Assembly: GCF_001705515.1 (NCBI RefSeq)
Contig: NZ_MDJS01000001.1
Span: forward strand, 434,001-498,000
Direction: 5' to 3'
From: Mucilaginibacter sp. PPCGB 2223
GTDB lineage: Bacteria; Bacteroidota; Bacteroidia; Sphingobacteriales; Sphingobacteriaceae
Length of the DNA stretch: 64,000 nucleotides
Shown here: piece after piece, positions 49,101 through 55,948 of the stretch
How positions within the stretch are numbered: position 1 is the first letter of the stretch
Layout: each line of letters begins with the position of its first letter
The notes under the pieces: generated by a model
Seen by the model: only the letters and a program-made list of their open reading frames with translations
Database searches by the model: none
Told to the model about the DNA's origin: nothing
Position numbers and translations under genes: made by a program

Positions 49101-49761
49101 GGATTGGCTTGCCGAACAAACTCCGGCCGAAATTAAACTTGGGGGCGCTAACCTGCAGAGTTTAAAACCCGATATTAAAACCGACGCCGGCACCGGTTAT
49201 ATTAAAACCGCCTGGGCCGACGAGCAGATCACCCGCGATATGGCTAAAGTGGAGATCAAAAACAATAGTAAACTCATAAATTGGGGTGCAGTTTATTGGC
49301 AATATCTCGAAAACCTGGATAAGATCACCCCGTCGACAACGGATATTGCACTTGAGCGTAGGTATTTTGTTGTAAAACACACCGATGCGGGCGAGATATT
49401 AACCGCTATAGACGCTACCCACCAGCCTAAAGTTGGCGATCTGCTGAAAGTAGTTGTGTATCTGAAAGCCGGACGCGATTACGAGTATGTGCAGTTAAAA
49501 GACATGCGCCCATCGGGTACCGAACCAATCGATGTTTTGTCCGGTTATAAATATCAGGATGGGTTATGGTATTATCAGGTAACCAAAGATGCGGCCACCA
49601 ATTTCTTTATCGACAGGCTGAATAAAGGTAATTATGTTTTTGAATACCGTTTGCGTGTAGCGCAGCCGGGTAATTTTTCAACCGGTATAACTTCGGTACA
49701 AAGCATGTATGCACCCGAGTTTAATGCGCACTCGGAAGGGGCGAGGATGCTCGTGAGGTAG
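43177..49761 (+). CDS. Alpha-2-macroglobulin with inserted CarboxypepD_reg/TonB-plug module
   Basis: A 2194-residue exported protein with signal peptide ending AARGQ. An alpha-helical N-terminal part is followed by macroglobulin domains (FTDRQIYRPGQIIYFKA near 590), the A2M domain (ALTSWKFKAFAHTKDLKNGYY near 1450) and the thioester site CSEQ at Cys1652 in PYECSEQLFSR, then the toroid and receptor-binding-like end. Between the macroglobulin domains and the A2M domain, residues about 1203-1406 are a SusC-type insert: ITGKVTGAEDGDPIAGV (carboxypeptidase regulatory), EVAVVGYGSVAKKDVTASVS, then a plug ending AIYGSRGSNGVVVINTKKG. It probably traps proteases in the periplasm; the plug may dock another envelope protein. 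Confidence 0.92.
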   Translation: MHNCRVLKNATLVIALLCAGIAARGQDYLRINYRIDSLLQLGLPKSAMEQVDKLDELARVNKNVPQQINAAIYRMTFQTYIEENALVAIITRLKLDVAKAGYPVKPVLQSILASMYYNYYQQNRWKFASRSRLEKASVDFRNWDLQTIINETGATYMASLADTQREQVTPIDVLDGVLKGDQSTRVLRPTLYDFLLHRALDFFLSDEPALTRPKLAFSVNDPGFFGDSQTFAGLPVVTADTASTFYRGIKYLQQATLFHLKKHNAAALGDLDIRRLAFLYSKATLLGKDSLYVRALRSVAKQFAADPISADAWVTIGRYFQQKDSLKTSLAYFRKAHSDYPESFGGKNADVLIKQVAQKALSANIENINIPNSPILALINYRNVQKIKFTVYKLSEAQQKQFDDEEHGYLARYRSPELANWLPGFLKDKTIASQQFFQLPDPQDYRQHRSEINAGSLKSGNYLAFIENAEETDSLLMCFVSFNVSGLSFAARDCPDNTTEVRVMDRETGEPLKGVRIDIKMNGDNYYSYQTNVHGSGKTDSKGMFKIEGATSGRLNFDLSFNGDTLSNQSRYVYRNNDSDDDDPKNRTILFTDRQIYRPGQIIYFKALQLLAYRKKTLIDPGKEVTVDLRDVNGKAINSLTLKTNEYGTVAGSFALPQSMLTGQVTIETDDGEIEVRVEEYKRPTFEVAFLPVKESYRLNDSVKVKGQVTAFSGYGLSQPVVAYHITRRQQWTSYRYGYNNPEVEIKTDTIKADDKGQFEIKFKALPADSADLKGLVYNYAINADVTDASGETHSANASVNVGNNNILINTYLPAEVLSKDTGKVFAGINNLNGQAIKGSLNIRVYALQNPEQLYKNRLWQAPDQQSMTEGNFRAAFPDYTYRNEDDQRAWKRLKKISDTTFTVDNVRKAYFNLNALRKQTSAVYLVAISAQNEKGDTVSADRYVSLLADKPRASKLTQWVVPVYTIVKPGGFADFLVGNNQHCRVLMEKFEGPKLLLSKWLDIGSGGQQHVRVPVNMQDSDISVQFLMVYHNRMYQTSEKIYVQKPGKDLDIKMLTFHNKLQPGQKDEWKLRITNMAGEKQSAELVAGLYDASLDALAPAKSWQDILYQYQYRYSNNRTNWQTYDFVSQHSTAPLLYKYYRYQTSARIYEYLDMYGYNYYGDYNYAYRAYLDKHTSSISTRKLDDEMNAQYLRNSALIKNGVDITGKVTGAEDGDPIAGVAVKIKGTNIFVITNTLGYFKIKVPLNDVLVFSFIGYITKEVAVTKNESLSVVLKESSQALSEVAVVGYGSVAKKDVTASVSTVSSVRINGKDFAGASAKNALEGKLAGVEIINGTPGDAAQILIRGASSLGSVNAPLYVIDGVIADHLDIDAGDISSINILKVSEATAIYGSRGSNGVVVINTKKGAAALANSSKPIAIRKNFNETAFFYPQLHTGENGEILLDFTMPEALTSWKFKAFAHTKDLKNGYYETQIVTQKQLSITANTPRFLREGDTITISARIANLTTTALKGKVNLQLFNGVNMQPISLLLNATDAHQDFDITASATKAVSFRMVIPSGLDALTYRLTADAGLFTDGEENTVPVLPNRMLVTEAMPMMVRPGEHRAYTFDKLLNQHSSTLKNKTLTLEYTQNPAWYAVQALPYMMEFPYECSEQLFSRYYANSLGTSLVNKLPVIKRVFDQWKATNSSELLSNLEKNQELKATLLEETPWLRDAQSETEQKKRIALLFDVNKMGYELQQNLDKLQQRQLSDGGFPWFGGDRADRYITVHILEGIGQLYHLAVADAKNTQLMNIADKAMQYLNSRLIADANWEKAHHEYDSRLVSSTEIYSYYTKSYFPAEAATAEMKELQANYLQHAERQWLHLGVYEQGLIALTMLRDGKPEVAKAIIHSLTENAQQSDELGMYWAKNRLGWFWYESPIETQSMLIELFTEAGNQDKAVAEMKIWLLRNKQTNSWKTTKATAAAVYALLLKSEDWLAEQTPAEIKLGGANLQSLKPDIKTDAGTGYIKTAWADEQITRDMAKVEIKNNSKLINWGAVYWQYLENLDKITPSTTDIALERRYFVVKHTDAGEILTAIDATHQPKVGDLLKVVVYLKAGRDYEYVQLKDMRPSGTEPIDVLSGYKYQDGLWYYQVTKDAATNFFIDRLNKGNYVFEYRLRVAQPGNFSTGITSVQSMYAPEFNAHSEGARMLVR

Positions 49762-49774
49762 TTGGCCATTCTAA

Positions 49775-49850
49775 ATCTCCTCCTGAAAAGGGAGACTTAT
49801 TTTGGATTTTCAAAGTCCCTCTCTGCCGGAGAGTGGTTCAGGGAGAGATT
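49775..49850. repeat. Degenerate palindromic repeat between convergent genes
   Basis: aaatctcctcctgaaaaggga and aaagtccctctctgccggag-type segments form imperfect inverted pairs. It belongs to the same general class as 27860-27969 and overlaps the end of the oxidoreductase gene. Confidence 0.4.
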
Positions 49851-50836
49851 CTTATCCATTTTCCTTCTTTCGCGCTTTTAAATATTGCATCGATCACCCG
49901 CATATTATCAAGAGCATCTGTAAGCGGGGCAGGCACAGGAGTATCGTGTAATATAGCTTTTGAGAAAGCTTCGCCCTGTAAGGTATACTGATTTACTTTT
50001 TCGATCTTTATTTCTTTAATCTCCCTGTTAGTTTGCAGCCATAGCCGCGCTTTTTTACCGGGTATGGCATTTACCGGTATTTCGATCTCCAGTTTGCCTT
50101 TGGTGCCAAAGATATGTACGCGTTGATAAGGTTCAAGCTGCGTTGAACAGGTGAATGTAGCCGATTTACCTCCCCCAAAATCAAGTATGCCCGAGGTTAG
50201 CGTATCTGTTTTTAAAACAGCATCAAAATATGCTGTGGCAACTACTTTTTCGGGCTCTGAACCATAAATAAAGCGTGGGAACGAGATACAGTAACAACCG
50301 ATATCCATCAAAGCGCCGCCACCGGTTTCTGGTTTATTGCGGATGTTGTTGGCATCGGCATTAAAATAGCTAAAAAATGCATGAATGGTTTTTACTTCGC
50401 CTAAAAGGCCTTGCTCAACAATTGCTTTTGCTTTTTGCCATTGCGGATGGAAGCGGTACATAAACGCCTCCATTACTTTAAGTTTGGGATATTGTTGAGC
50501 GGCCTCAATCAATTTTTGTGCATCGGACGCATCCATACCTATGGGTTTTTCGCAAAGTACATGTTTCCCTGATTGCAGCGCTTTAATGGCATAAGGCACA
50601 TGTAGCTGATTAGGCAAAGGGTTATATACGGCGTCGATATCCGGATCGGCCAGCAGTGCCTCATAGCTGTCGTAAGCTTTGGCAATTTTTAGCCCGTCAG
50701 CTGCTTGTTTAGCTTTGCTTGCGTCGCGCGAGGCAATAGCAGCTACTTCGATGAGCCTGCTTTTTTGCATGGCGGGTATAACCTGCTTCAGCCCGATCTT
50801 AGCTGTGCTCAATATTCCCCAGCGTACTTTTTTCAT
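49838..50836 (-). CDS. Gfo/Idh/MocA family oxidoreductase
   Basis: A 332-residue cytoplasmic dinucleotide-dependent oxidoreductase. It shows Rossmann WGILSTAKIGLKQVIPAM, the conserved VLCEKPIGMD, and the C-terminal GGGALMDIGCYCISFPRFIYG with the family's DxGxY-type motif. It resembles sugar or trans-dihydrodiol dehydrogenase-type members. Monocistronic; a -7 element is at 50854-50861. No operon partner suggests a substrate. Confidence 0.9.
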   Translation of the reverse strand: MKKVRWGILSTAKIGLKQVIPAMQKSRLIEVAAIASRDASKAKQAADGLKIAKAYDSYEALLADPDIDAVYNPLPNQLHVPYAIKALQSGKHVLCEKPIGMDASDAQKLIEAAQQYPKLKVMEAFMYRFHPQWQKAKAIVEQGLLGEVKTIHAFFSYFNADANNIRNKPETGGGALMDIGCYCISFPRFIYGSEPEKVVATAYFDAVLKTDTLTSGILDFGGGKSATFTCSTQLEPYQRVHIFGTKGKLEIEIPVNAIPGKKARLWLQTNREIKEIKIEKVNQYTLQGEAFSKAILHDTPVPAPLTDALDNMRVIDAIFKSAKEGKWIRISP

Positions 50837-50853
50837 AGTGATGTGGTTTTAGC

Positions 50854-50861
50854 CAAAAGTA
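50854..50861 (-). promoter_or_regulatory. -7 promoter element
   Basis: Minus-strand TACTTTTG, perfect TAnnTTTG, 18 nt upstream of the oxidoreductase start. No clear -33 element. Confidence 0.5.
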
Positions 50862-51040
50862 GTGTTTTGGTCTCAGACGGATAAAATATAAGCACACACT
50901 TGTAAAACAAAACACCATTCCGCAACTGTGACGAAATGGCCCTAAAAATGAACAAACTTAAAAACTATTCGTGACTGACCGCAAGAACAGTACCTTTCAT
51001 CATATTCCTGGTACTTTCCACCAAACGGATAAACATAGTA

Positions 51041-51048
51041 TATCTTTG
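51041..51048 (+). promoter_or_regulatory. -7 promoter element for rhtA-like gene
   Basis: TATCTTTG, perfect TAnnTTTG. TTTC lies 22 nt upstream as a weak -33. Transcription would begin near 51055, giving a leader of about 72 nt before the ATG at 51127. Confidence 0.5.
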
Positions 51049-51071
51049 CGCACTTACAAATCAATCGACGC

Positions 51072-51099
51072 AAAGCCTGATATGAAAATATCAGGCTTT
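51072..51099 (+). promoter_or_regulatory. 12-bp leader hairpin with GAAA loop
   Basis: aaagcctgatat (51072-51083), loop gaaa, atatcaggcttt (51088-51099): a perfect 12-bp stem in the predicted leader, 27 nt before the start codon. It lacks a T-run, so it is more likely a translational or stability element than a terminator. An in-frame ATG at 51082 lies inside it. Confidence 0.6.
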
Positions 51100-51126
51100 C
51101 AGTACATTCCATCAAATATTCTTAAG

Positions 51127-52014
51127 ATGAAGAATAAAAAAACGTTCGAATTCCCGGCGGTGCTGGCTGTACTATTGGCTATAGCCAGCTTTCAGGGAGG
51201 CGCGGCCATAGCAAAAGGTATATTTCCTGTACTGGGCGCTGTTGCAACTTCTTCGCTAAGGATAGTTTTGTCTGCCGTTATCCTGGTTGTTTTTAACCGT
51301 CCCAACCTAAGGAGCCTCACCGCAGAGCAATGGGGGCTCGTGGCCCTGTATGGCTTGACCTTAGGCGCAATGAACATTATTTTTTATATGGCAATTGCCC
51401 GTATACCCCTTGGTTTGGGTGTCGCGCTCGAATTTATTGGCCCCCTCACGCTTGCGCTGACTACCTCTAAACGCCTTGCCGATTTGTTATGGGTGCTGCT
51501 GGCGGCTGCGGGGATAGCGTTGATTGCACCCTGGAGCAATAATGGCTTAAATATTATTGGGGTGCTTTTTGCCTTGCTTGCCGGTGCATTTTGGGCAGCG
51601 TATATTTTACTGGGTGGGCGCATATCTCAAATAATGGACGGTGGCAAAGCTGTTGCCACCGGGATGATTTTTGCATCGGTACTGGTGTTGCCAATAGCTA
51701 TCAAGGATGGACTGCTGATCCATTTCAGGCCCGCAATGCTGTTGCCGGGCCTTGCACTGGCCCTGCTTTCGAGCGCTATCCCGTTTACACTCGAAATGCA
51801 CGCGCTGCGAAAAATCCCTGCAAAAACATTTAGTATTTTAATGAGCCTTGAACCCGCGGTGGCGGCATTCTCCGGCTTGCTTTTCCTGCACGAATACCTT
51901 TCTTTCCGCGAATGGCTTGCGGTAGCATTGGTTATTATGGCAAGCGCCGGAGTTACCTTAACTGGAAAGAAAAACGCCCAGGCTGAGGACGAACTGACTT
52001 TAAAAGATATTTAA
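51127..52014 (+). CDS. rhtA: RhtA-like EamA exporter
   Basis: Inner-membrane protein of 295 residues with ten hydrophobic segments. It aligns through its length with E. coli RhtA (threonine/homoserine exporter, also 295 residues), sharing ASFQGGAAIAK, YGLTLGAMNIIFYMAI, PLGLGVALEFIGPL, PFTLEMHALRKIPAKTFSILMSLEPA and the closing LTGKK. Start 51127 matches that length; upstream in-frame starts at 51082 and 50971 would add unmatched residues. Likely amino acid or small metabolite efflux. Confidence 0.85.
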   Translation: MKNKKTFEFPAVLAVLLAIASFQGGAAIAKGIFPVLGAVATSSLRIVLSAVILVVFNRPNLRSLTAEQWGLVALYGLTLGAMNIIFYMAIARIPLGLGVALEFIGPLTLALTTSKRLADLLWVLLAAAGIALIAPWSNNGLNIIGVLFALLAGAFWAAYILLGGRISQIMDGGKAVATGMIFASVLVLPIAIKDGLLIHFRPAMLLPGLALALLSSAIPFTLEMHALRKIPAKTFSILMSLEPAVAAFSGLLFLHEYLSFREWLAVALVIMASAGVTLTGKKNAQAEDELTLKDI

Positions 52015-52047
52015 ATGTGAAATGAGCGATAACCCTTATTGTTACGG

Positions 52048-52476
52048 TTACGAGGATGCCTTATTTCCTTGCTTCGCAAATAAAGAAACCAAAGTGGCTA
52101 TTGCGGCCAACAACGATAACACCGCAGGGAGCGGAAAGAAACAGGTCAGTTCGACCACACCCAAAAACAACAGGAGAATGCTTGTGATCCAACGGATCTG
52201 CCTCGACAAAGTGCTAATGGTTTCGTTAGATAAAAGCCATAGCAGCACAGTGATCATTAATAATACACCTATCATGCTATAACCATAACCTGCATAAAAA
52301 TCACCTATACTGACTGATTTTCCACCAAAGTCAAAACGGTTACCGAGCATGCCATCAATAACCACCTTGATTGCAGCATTAGGCGCGTTTTTCCAACTCA
52401 GGGCGCCAAGTGTATGGCCTAACGTATGCAACATTACCATAATGCTGGCTGTACGAAGTAAGATCTTTGCTTTCAT
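52048..52476 (-). CDS. Small four-helix membrane protein
   Basis: A 142-residue protein with four predicted membrane segments (about residues 5-25, 62-85, 92-110 and 113-133) and a conserved-looking MVMLHTLGHTLG near the N-terminus. It resembles an uncharacterised bacterial family (LIC_13387-like) as I recall it; function unknown. It has a fully consensus promoter and is convergent with rhtA. Confidence 0.7.
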   Translation of the reverse strand: MKAKILLRTASIMVMLHTLGHTLGALSWKNAPNAAIKVVIDGMLGNRFDFGGKSVSIGDFYAGYGYSMIGVLLMITVLLWLLSNETISTLSRQIRWITSILLLFLGVVELTCFFPLPAVLSLLAAIATLVSLFAKQGNKASS

Positions 52477-52501
52477 GCAGTTATGATCAGGTCTGGTTTA
52501 T

Positions 52502-52532
52502 CAAAACTAAGATTTTCGGCACCATATACAAA
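52502..52532 (-). promoter_or_regulatory. Full consensus Bacteroidota promoter
   Basis: Minus-strand TTTG (52529-52532), exactly 19 nt, TAGTTTTG (52502-52509). Transcription start is expected about 20 nt before the ATG at 52476. The -33 overlaps the tail of the upstream terminator. Confidence 0.75.
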
Positions 52533-52567
52533 AGCCTCTTTACATTTTAGTAAAGAGGCTTTTGCTG
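52529..52567 (-). terminator. Terminator after CE15 esterase
   Basis: Stem aaaagcctcttta (from 52531) with taaagaggctttt (to 52563), 7-nt loop, and T-runs on either strand. It lies about 20 nt beyond the CE15 stop and would also work in the + direction. Confidence 0.8.
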
Positions 52568-52584
52568 TTTGATGTTGAAGGCAT

Positions 52585-54165
52585 TTATTTCCCGGCTTCG
52601 TGGCCGATATTTTTATCGGCCCATTTGATGAACCATTTCATATTGGCCTGATCCTGGTGACCCTGGTCGTGTTGGCGCCAGGCCAGCTGGCCATCTAACA
52701 TCGGGGTATTTACCGGCGGCATTTTTTCGGTATGATACTCGTTTGATACGCCGAGATCTTTTACACCTAATAATTTAAATACCGGTCCCGCGGCTACAGT
52801 GGCCATGTAACTGCCCTGATGATCGAGCCATTTGGCATCGCCCTTTTCGGGGATACCGTAGCTGACGAACACGAGGCGTGGGGCGCATAAGGCGATCAGT
52901 TCGTGTGCATCGACAGGCAGGTCGCCGGCAGTTTTAGTACCGAATCCAGCTTCCGATGCGCCGTATTTGATGAAATTGCCAGCCATCCAGTGGTATTCGC
53001 CGCCGGTAAGGTTTTCGAGCGCTTCGCCCCAGTTGCGCCGGCTTAATTTTGCGCCGCCCTCGCCCGATGAACCGATCAGCCCCATGGCAAAACGCGGTTC
53101 AAAGGCCAATGTTAATAACGCAGCTTTGCCATAGCGCGAAACCCCTTCGATGCCAACATGTTTAACATCTACCGTGGGCTCGCTGGTTTCCAGGTAATCG
53201 AGTGCGCGTGCTGCGCCCCAGGCCCAGGCACGCAGTGCGCCCCAGTCGTCGGGCTTGCGGGGCTGGCCCTTATTTACCAACCCAATGATACCCCGGGTTA
53301 GGCCGGCGCCGTTATCAGCTTGTATGCTGCCCGGGTTGATCATGGCATAGCCCCAGCCGTCGGCAATAAGCTGCTCGTTTGATGGCGGATCGTTATTTAC
53401 ACCGTTTACGCCCGGCTGATCCATCGGGCCCGGTGTAACCGGGCGGGGCGGTGCGCCAAAAAAACCAAATCCGGTATTGGTTGATGTAAGCGGCTGGTAA
53501 GCCGGGTGCTGATCGAAAACCGCTTTTACTGCCGGATCCTGCGATAATAATTTCTTTAAGGCGTTATTCAATATCTCCAGTTCGGCCGGGTTGGGCTGAC
53601 TGGCAGCCGGCACACGTGCCGGGCCGAACATCATTAAAAGCGGTACCGGCTTTTTGGCGTTGGCAGGCAATACCAATGTCATCTCGATATCAACGCTGAT
53701 GAGCGGGTACGACGAATTGTCGACATGCCCAACCAGCTGTTTGGCTATCACGGGCGTACGGCCAACAAACTCCCGGTCGGTAAATTTTACTTCCCAGCTT
53801 ACTTTAGGCGTGTTTTTTGGTACACGGCCATACATTTCGCGTTCCATATCTTCGGCAATCTCGGGCCGGCGTTCGTTCCACCATACCGCAGCAGATGTTA
53901 CTTTTTTACCATTTTTTAATGTAAGCGCGTCGGGCAGGTTGGGGTAGGGATTAGCGAGGGCTTCATCGTAGTTGGCGTGATTCGCGTCGGCATCATTGCC
54001 GCTGGCACCGGGGCGCAGTTTTTTAATACCCAATTGGTCCATCATATTTTGATGATCCTGCTCATTGGTAAAAGTTACCGGCGGAGGATAGGTGGCTGCT
54101 GCAGGAGACTGCGCGGCAACCCTCAATACCGCGACAATAAAAGTCAGTGTAATAGTTCTTTTCAT
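52585..54165 (-). CDS. Glucuronoyl esterase, CE15
   Basis: Secreted alpha/beta hydrolase of 526 residues, signal peptide near RVAAQS. The nucleophile motif GIEGVSRYGKAALL is the CE15 G-x-S-R-x-G-K pattern. GSSGEGGAKLSRRNWGE is the conserved region after it. HWMAGNFIKYG and the late WRQHDQGHQDQ (candidate catalytic His) complete the site. It cleaves ester bonds between lignin and the 4-O-methyl-glucuronate of glucuronoxylan. No xylanase is next to it in this window. Confidence 0.88.
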   Translation of the reverse strand: MKRTITLTFIVAVLRVAAQSPAAATYPPPVTFTNEQDHQNMMDQLGIKKLRPGASGNDADANHANYDEALANPYPNLPDALTLKNGKKVTSAAVWWNERRPEIAEDMEREMYGRVPKNTPKVSWEVKFTDREFVGRTPVIAKQLVGHVDNSSYPLISVDIEMTLVLPANAKKPVPLLMMFGPARVPAASQPNPAELEILNNALKKLLSQDPAVKAVFDQHPAYQPLTSTNTGFGFFGAPPRPVTPGPMDQPGVNGVNNDPPSNEQLIADGWGYAMINPGSIQADNGAGLTRGIIGLVNKGQPRKPDDWGALRAWAWGAARALDYLETSEPTVDVKHVGIEGVSRYGKAALLTLAFEPRFAMGLIGSSGEGGAKLSRRNWGEALENLTGGEYHWMAGNFIKYGASEAGFGTKTAGDLPVDAHELIALCAPRLVFVSYGIPEKGDAKWLDHQGSYMATVAAGPVFKLLGVKDLGVSNEYHTEKMPPVNTPMLDGQLAWRQHDQGHQDQANMKWFIKWADKNIGHEAGK

Positions 54166-54345
54166 GGTTTATTGACGGCGATTGGTTAGGTATGATAAAG
54201 ATAGCAAGTAAACACAATCGATTGCAATAAATCAATAATAAATTTTAACAGTCAGAAACGATTAAGCTTGTAATTTGAAAAATTAAGGATGCAGCAATGC
54301 ATTTTCGATTAGAAATCGGTTGCAAAAATGGCTGTTTAAATAGCG

Positions 54346-54633
54346 TTACCCTTTAGTCACGGCACGCATAGGGTAGTATTCGTAAGTATTGATCTTTGAG
54401 GCAGGATCATCGGCCATTAATTGTTTGGCCTGCTCTTCACTGTCGACAGCTACGATACCCAGTCCGTAAGCGCCGGCCGGATCGGCCACAGGGCCGAAAA
54501 CGATCATGGTACCATCTTCCAGATATGGCTTCCAGTAAGCAATATGCTCCATCATAACGGCACGTTCGGCATCGGTCATGTCCTGCGCGAAGCTTGGGCG
54601 GCAGGGTACCAGTTTAAGCATGTAATGTGGCAT
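54346..54633 (-). CDS. YciI-like protein
   Basis: A 95-residue dimeric ferredoxin-like protein with the YciI pattern: MTDAERAVMMEHIAYWK, then GTMIVFGPVADPAGAYGLGIVAVDSEEQAKQL with the conserved GP and acidic residues, and a final YYPMRA. Family members are small putative enzymes with a His-Asp pair. Function unknown. Confidence 0.85.
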   Translation of the reverse strand: MPHYMLKLVPCRPSFAQDMTDAERAVMMEHIAYWKPYLEDGTMIVFGPVADPAGAYGLGIVAVDSEEQAKQLMADDPASKINTYEYYPMRAVTKG

Positions 54634-54708
54634 GGCAAATTAATTATTGCTAAATATATCAAAAACATGTAATCATTCACAACTCACCGCCCACCACTCA
54701 CTTTCAGT

Positions 54709-55791
54709 TCAATGTACCAGTCGCATAATCCTGTTCCAGCGTACTTTGTCAATAAAATTTTTAGTGCTGTCGATACTCATCCAAGTGATGACGGCTTTAC
54801 CTACGATGTGATCATCAGGTACAAAGCCCCAGTAGCGCGAGTCTTCCGAGTTATGGCGGTTATCGCCCATCATCCAGTAGTAATTCTGCGCGAAGGTATA
54901 GCTGGCGGCTTTCTTCCCGTTGATTAGTACTTCTTTACCAACGCGTTCCAGTTTATTTCCTTCATAAACAGTAATGCAGCGTTCGTATAGCGCCAGGGTC
55001 GAGTCGTTGATCGGTATGGTATAGCCTTTTGCAGGGATCTTTAACGGTCCGAAATTATCCTGGCTCCATTTAAAATGTTCGTTATGCGGAAAAAGCTCGG
55101 GGTGGTAAACGCCCTTCGGCTCGATAAAAGGTTCAACCGATCTGATATTAGAATAGCTTTTGATTGTGGCAAGGCTTTCGCCGGGGATGATCATTTCCCA
55201 GGCGTTTTCGGCTACCTGCCCGCGTACTTCGATATGCAGATCGTCGTAGATTTTAGGGTTTAATCCCGAACCTTGCATTGTTACAATATAGGATGTCTGC
55301 GCTTTTTCGGCAGCGGTAAATGGCTTGCCGTTGATATAAACCTGGCTGTTTACGATGGTGAGCAGGTCGCCTGGTGTGCCCTGGCAGCGCTTGATGTAAT
55401 GCGTCCGCATATCTATGGGCCTGTCGCTTTCAACCGGGTAGTTGAACACCACCGGGTCGCCTTTTTTTACTTCGCCAAATCCCGGCAAACGGAAATAAGG
55501 CAGCTTAATGCCATCCCAAAAGGTATTATGATCGCCAACTTTCGATTCCATAAAAGGTATAGCTAACGGCGTCATCGGCATACGCGGACCATAAGCAACC
55601 TTACTTACAAATAAATAATCGCCGGTAAGCAACGAACGTTCCATTGATGCAGAAGGTATCGCGAAAGCAGAAAATAATAAACCACGAATAATAGTCGAAG
55701 CCACAAACGCAAACACCAGCGCATCGAGCCATTCGCGGGCCTTCGATTTTTTTGCCGCAGGTTTCTTTTTGGTGATAAAAGGTATTCTCAT
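54709..55791 (-). CDS. lepB: Signal peptidase I
   Basis: Membrane-bound leader peptidase of 360 residues. One N-terminal membrane segment (about 22-45) precedes the catalytic Ser49 in PSASMERSL; Lys134 in YIKRCQGTPGD is the general base; the late box GDNRHNSEDSRYWGFVP is intact. As usual in Bacteroidota, a long insertion separates the Lys region from the GDN box. It removes signal peptides from the many exported proteins of this genome. A near-palindrome caggcaaacgttttgcctg lies just upstream (55796-55814). Confidence 0.95.
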   Translation of the reverse strand: MRIPFITKKKPAAKKSKAREWLDALVFAFVASTIIRGLLFSAFAIPSASMERSLLTGDYLFVSKVAYGPRMPMTPLAIPFMESKVGDHNTFWDGIKLPYFRLPGFGEVKKGDPVVFNYPVESDRPIDMRTHYIKRCQGTPGDLLTIVNSQVYINGKPFTAAEKAQTSYIVTMQGSGLNPKIYDDLHIEVRGQVAENAWEMIIPGESLATIKSYSNIRSVEPFIEPKGVYHPELFPHNEHFKWSQDNFGPLKIPAKGYTIPINDSTLALYERCITVYEGNKLERVGKEVLINGKKAASYTFAQNYYWMMGDNRHNSEDSRYWGFVPDDHIVGKAVITWMSIDSTKNFIDKVRWNRIMRLVH

Positions 55792-55857
55792 GATTCAGGC
55801 AAACGTTTTGCCTGTTTGATTTGCAGAAACCGGGATTGTTACAAACCGTGTTTTTTA

Positions 55858-55888
55858 TTTGTAAAAAATTAATCGCATGCTATTTTAT
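55858..55888 (+). promoter_or_regulatory. Probable promoter for TlpA-like gene
   Basis: TTTG at 55858-55861, exactly 19 nt, then TATTTTAT at 55881-55888 (two mismatches from TAnnTTTG). Confidence 0.4.
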
Positions 55889-55948
55889 ACCGATCCATTT
55901 ACTAACTTAGATTTTAGTTAACTCGTAATCAATCAAATTAACAATATC

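Noticed and set aside
51072..51099. Rho-independent terminator before the RhtA-like gene
   Set aside because: The stem is perfect but is followed by only three Ts and lies in the leader of the gene.
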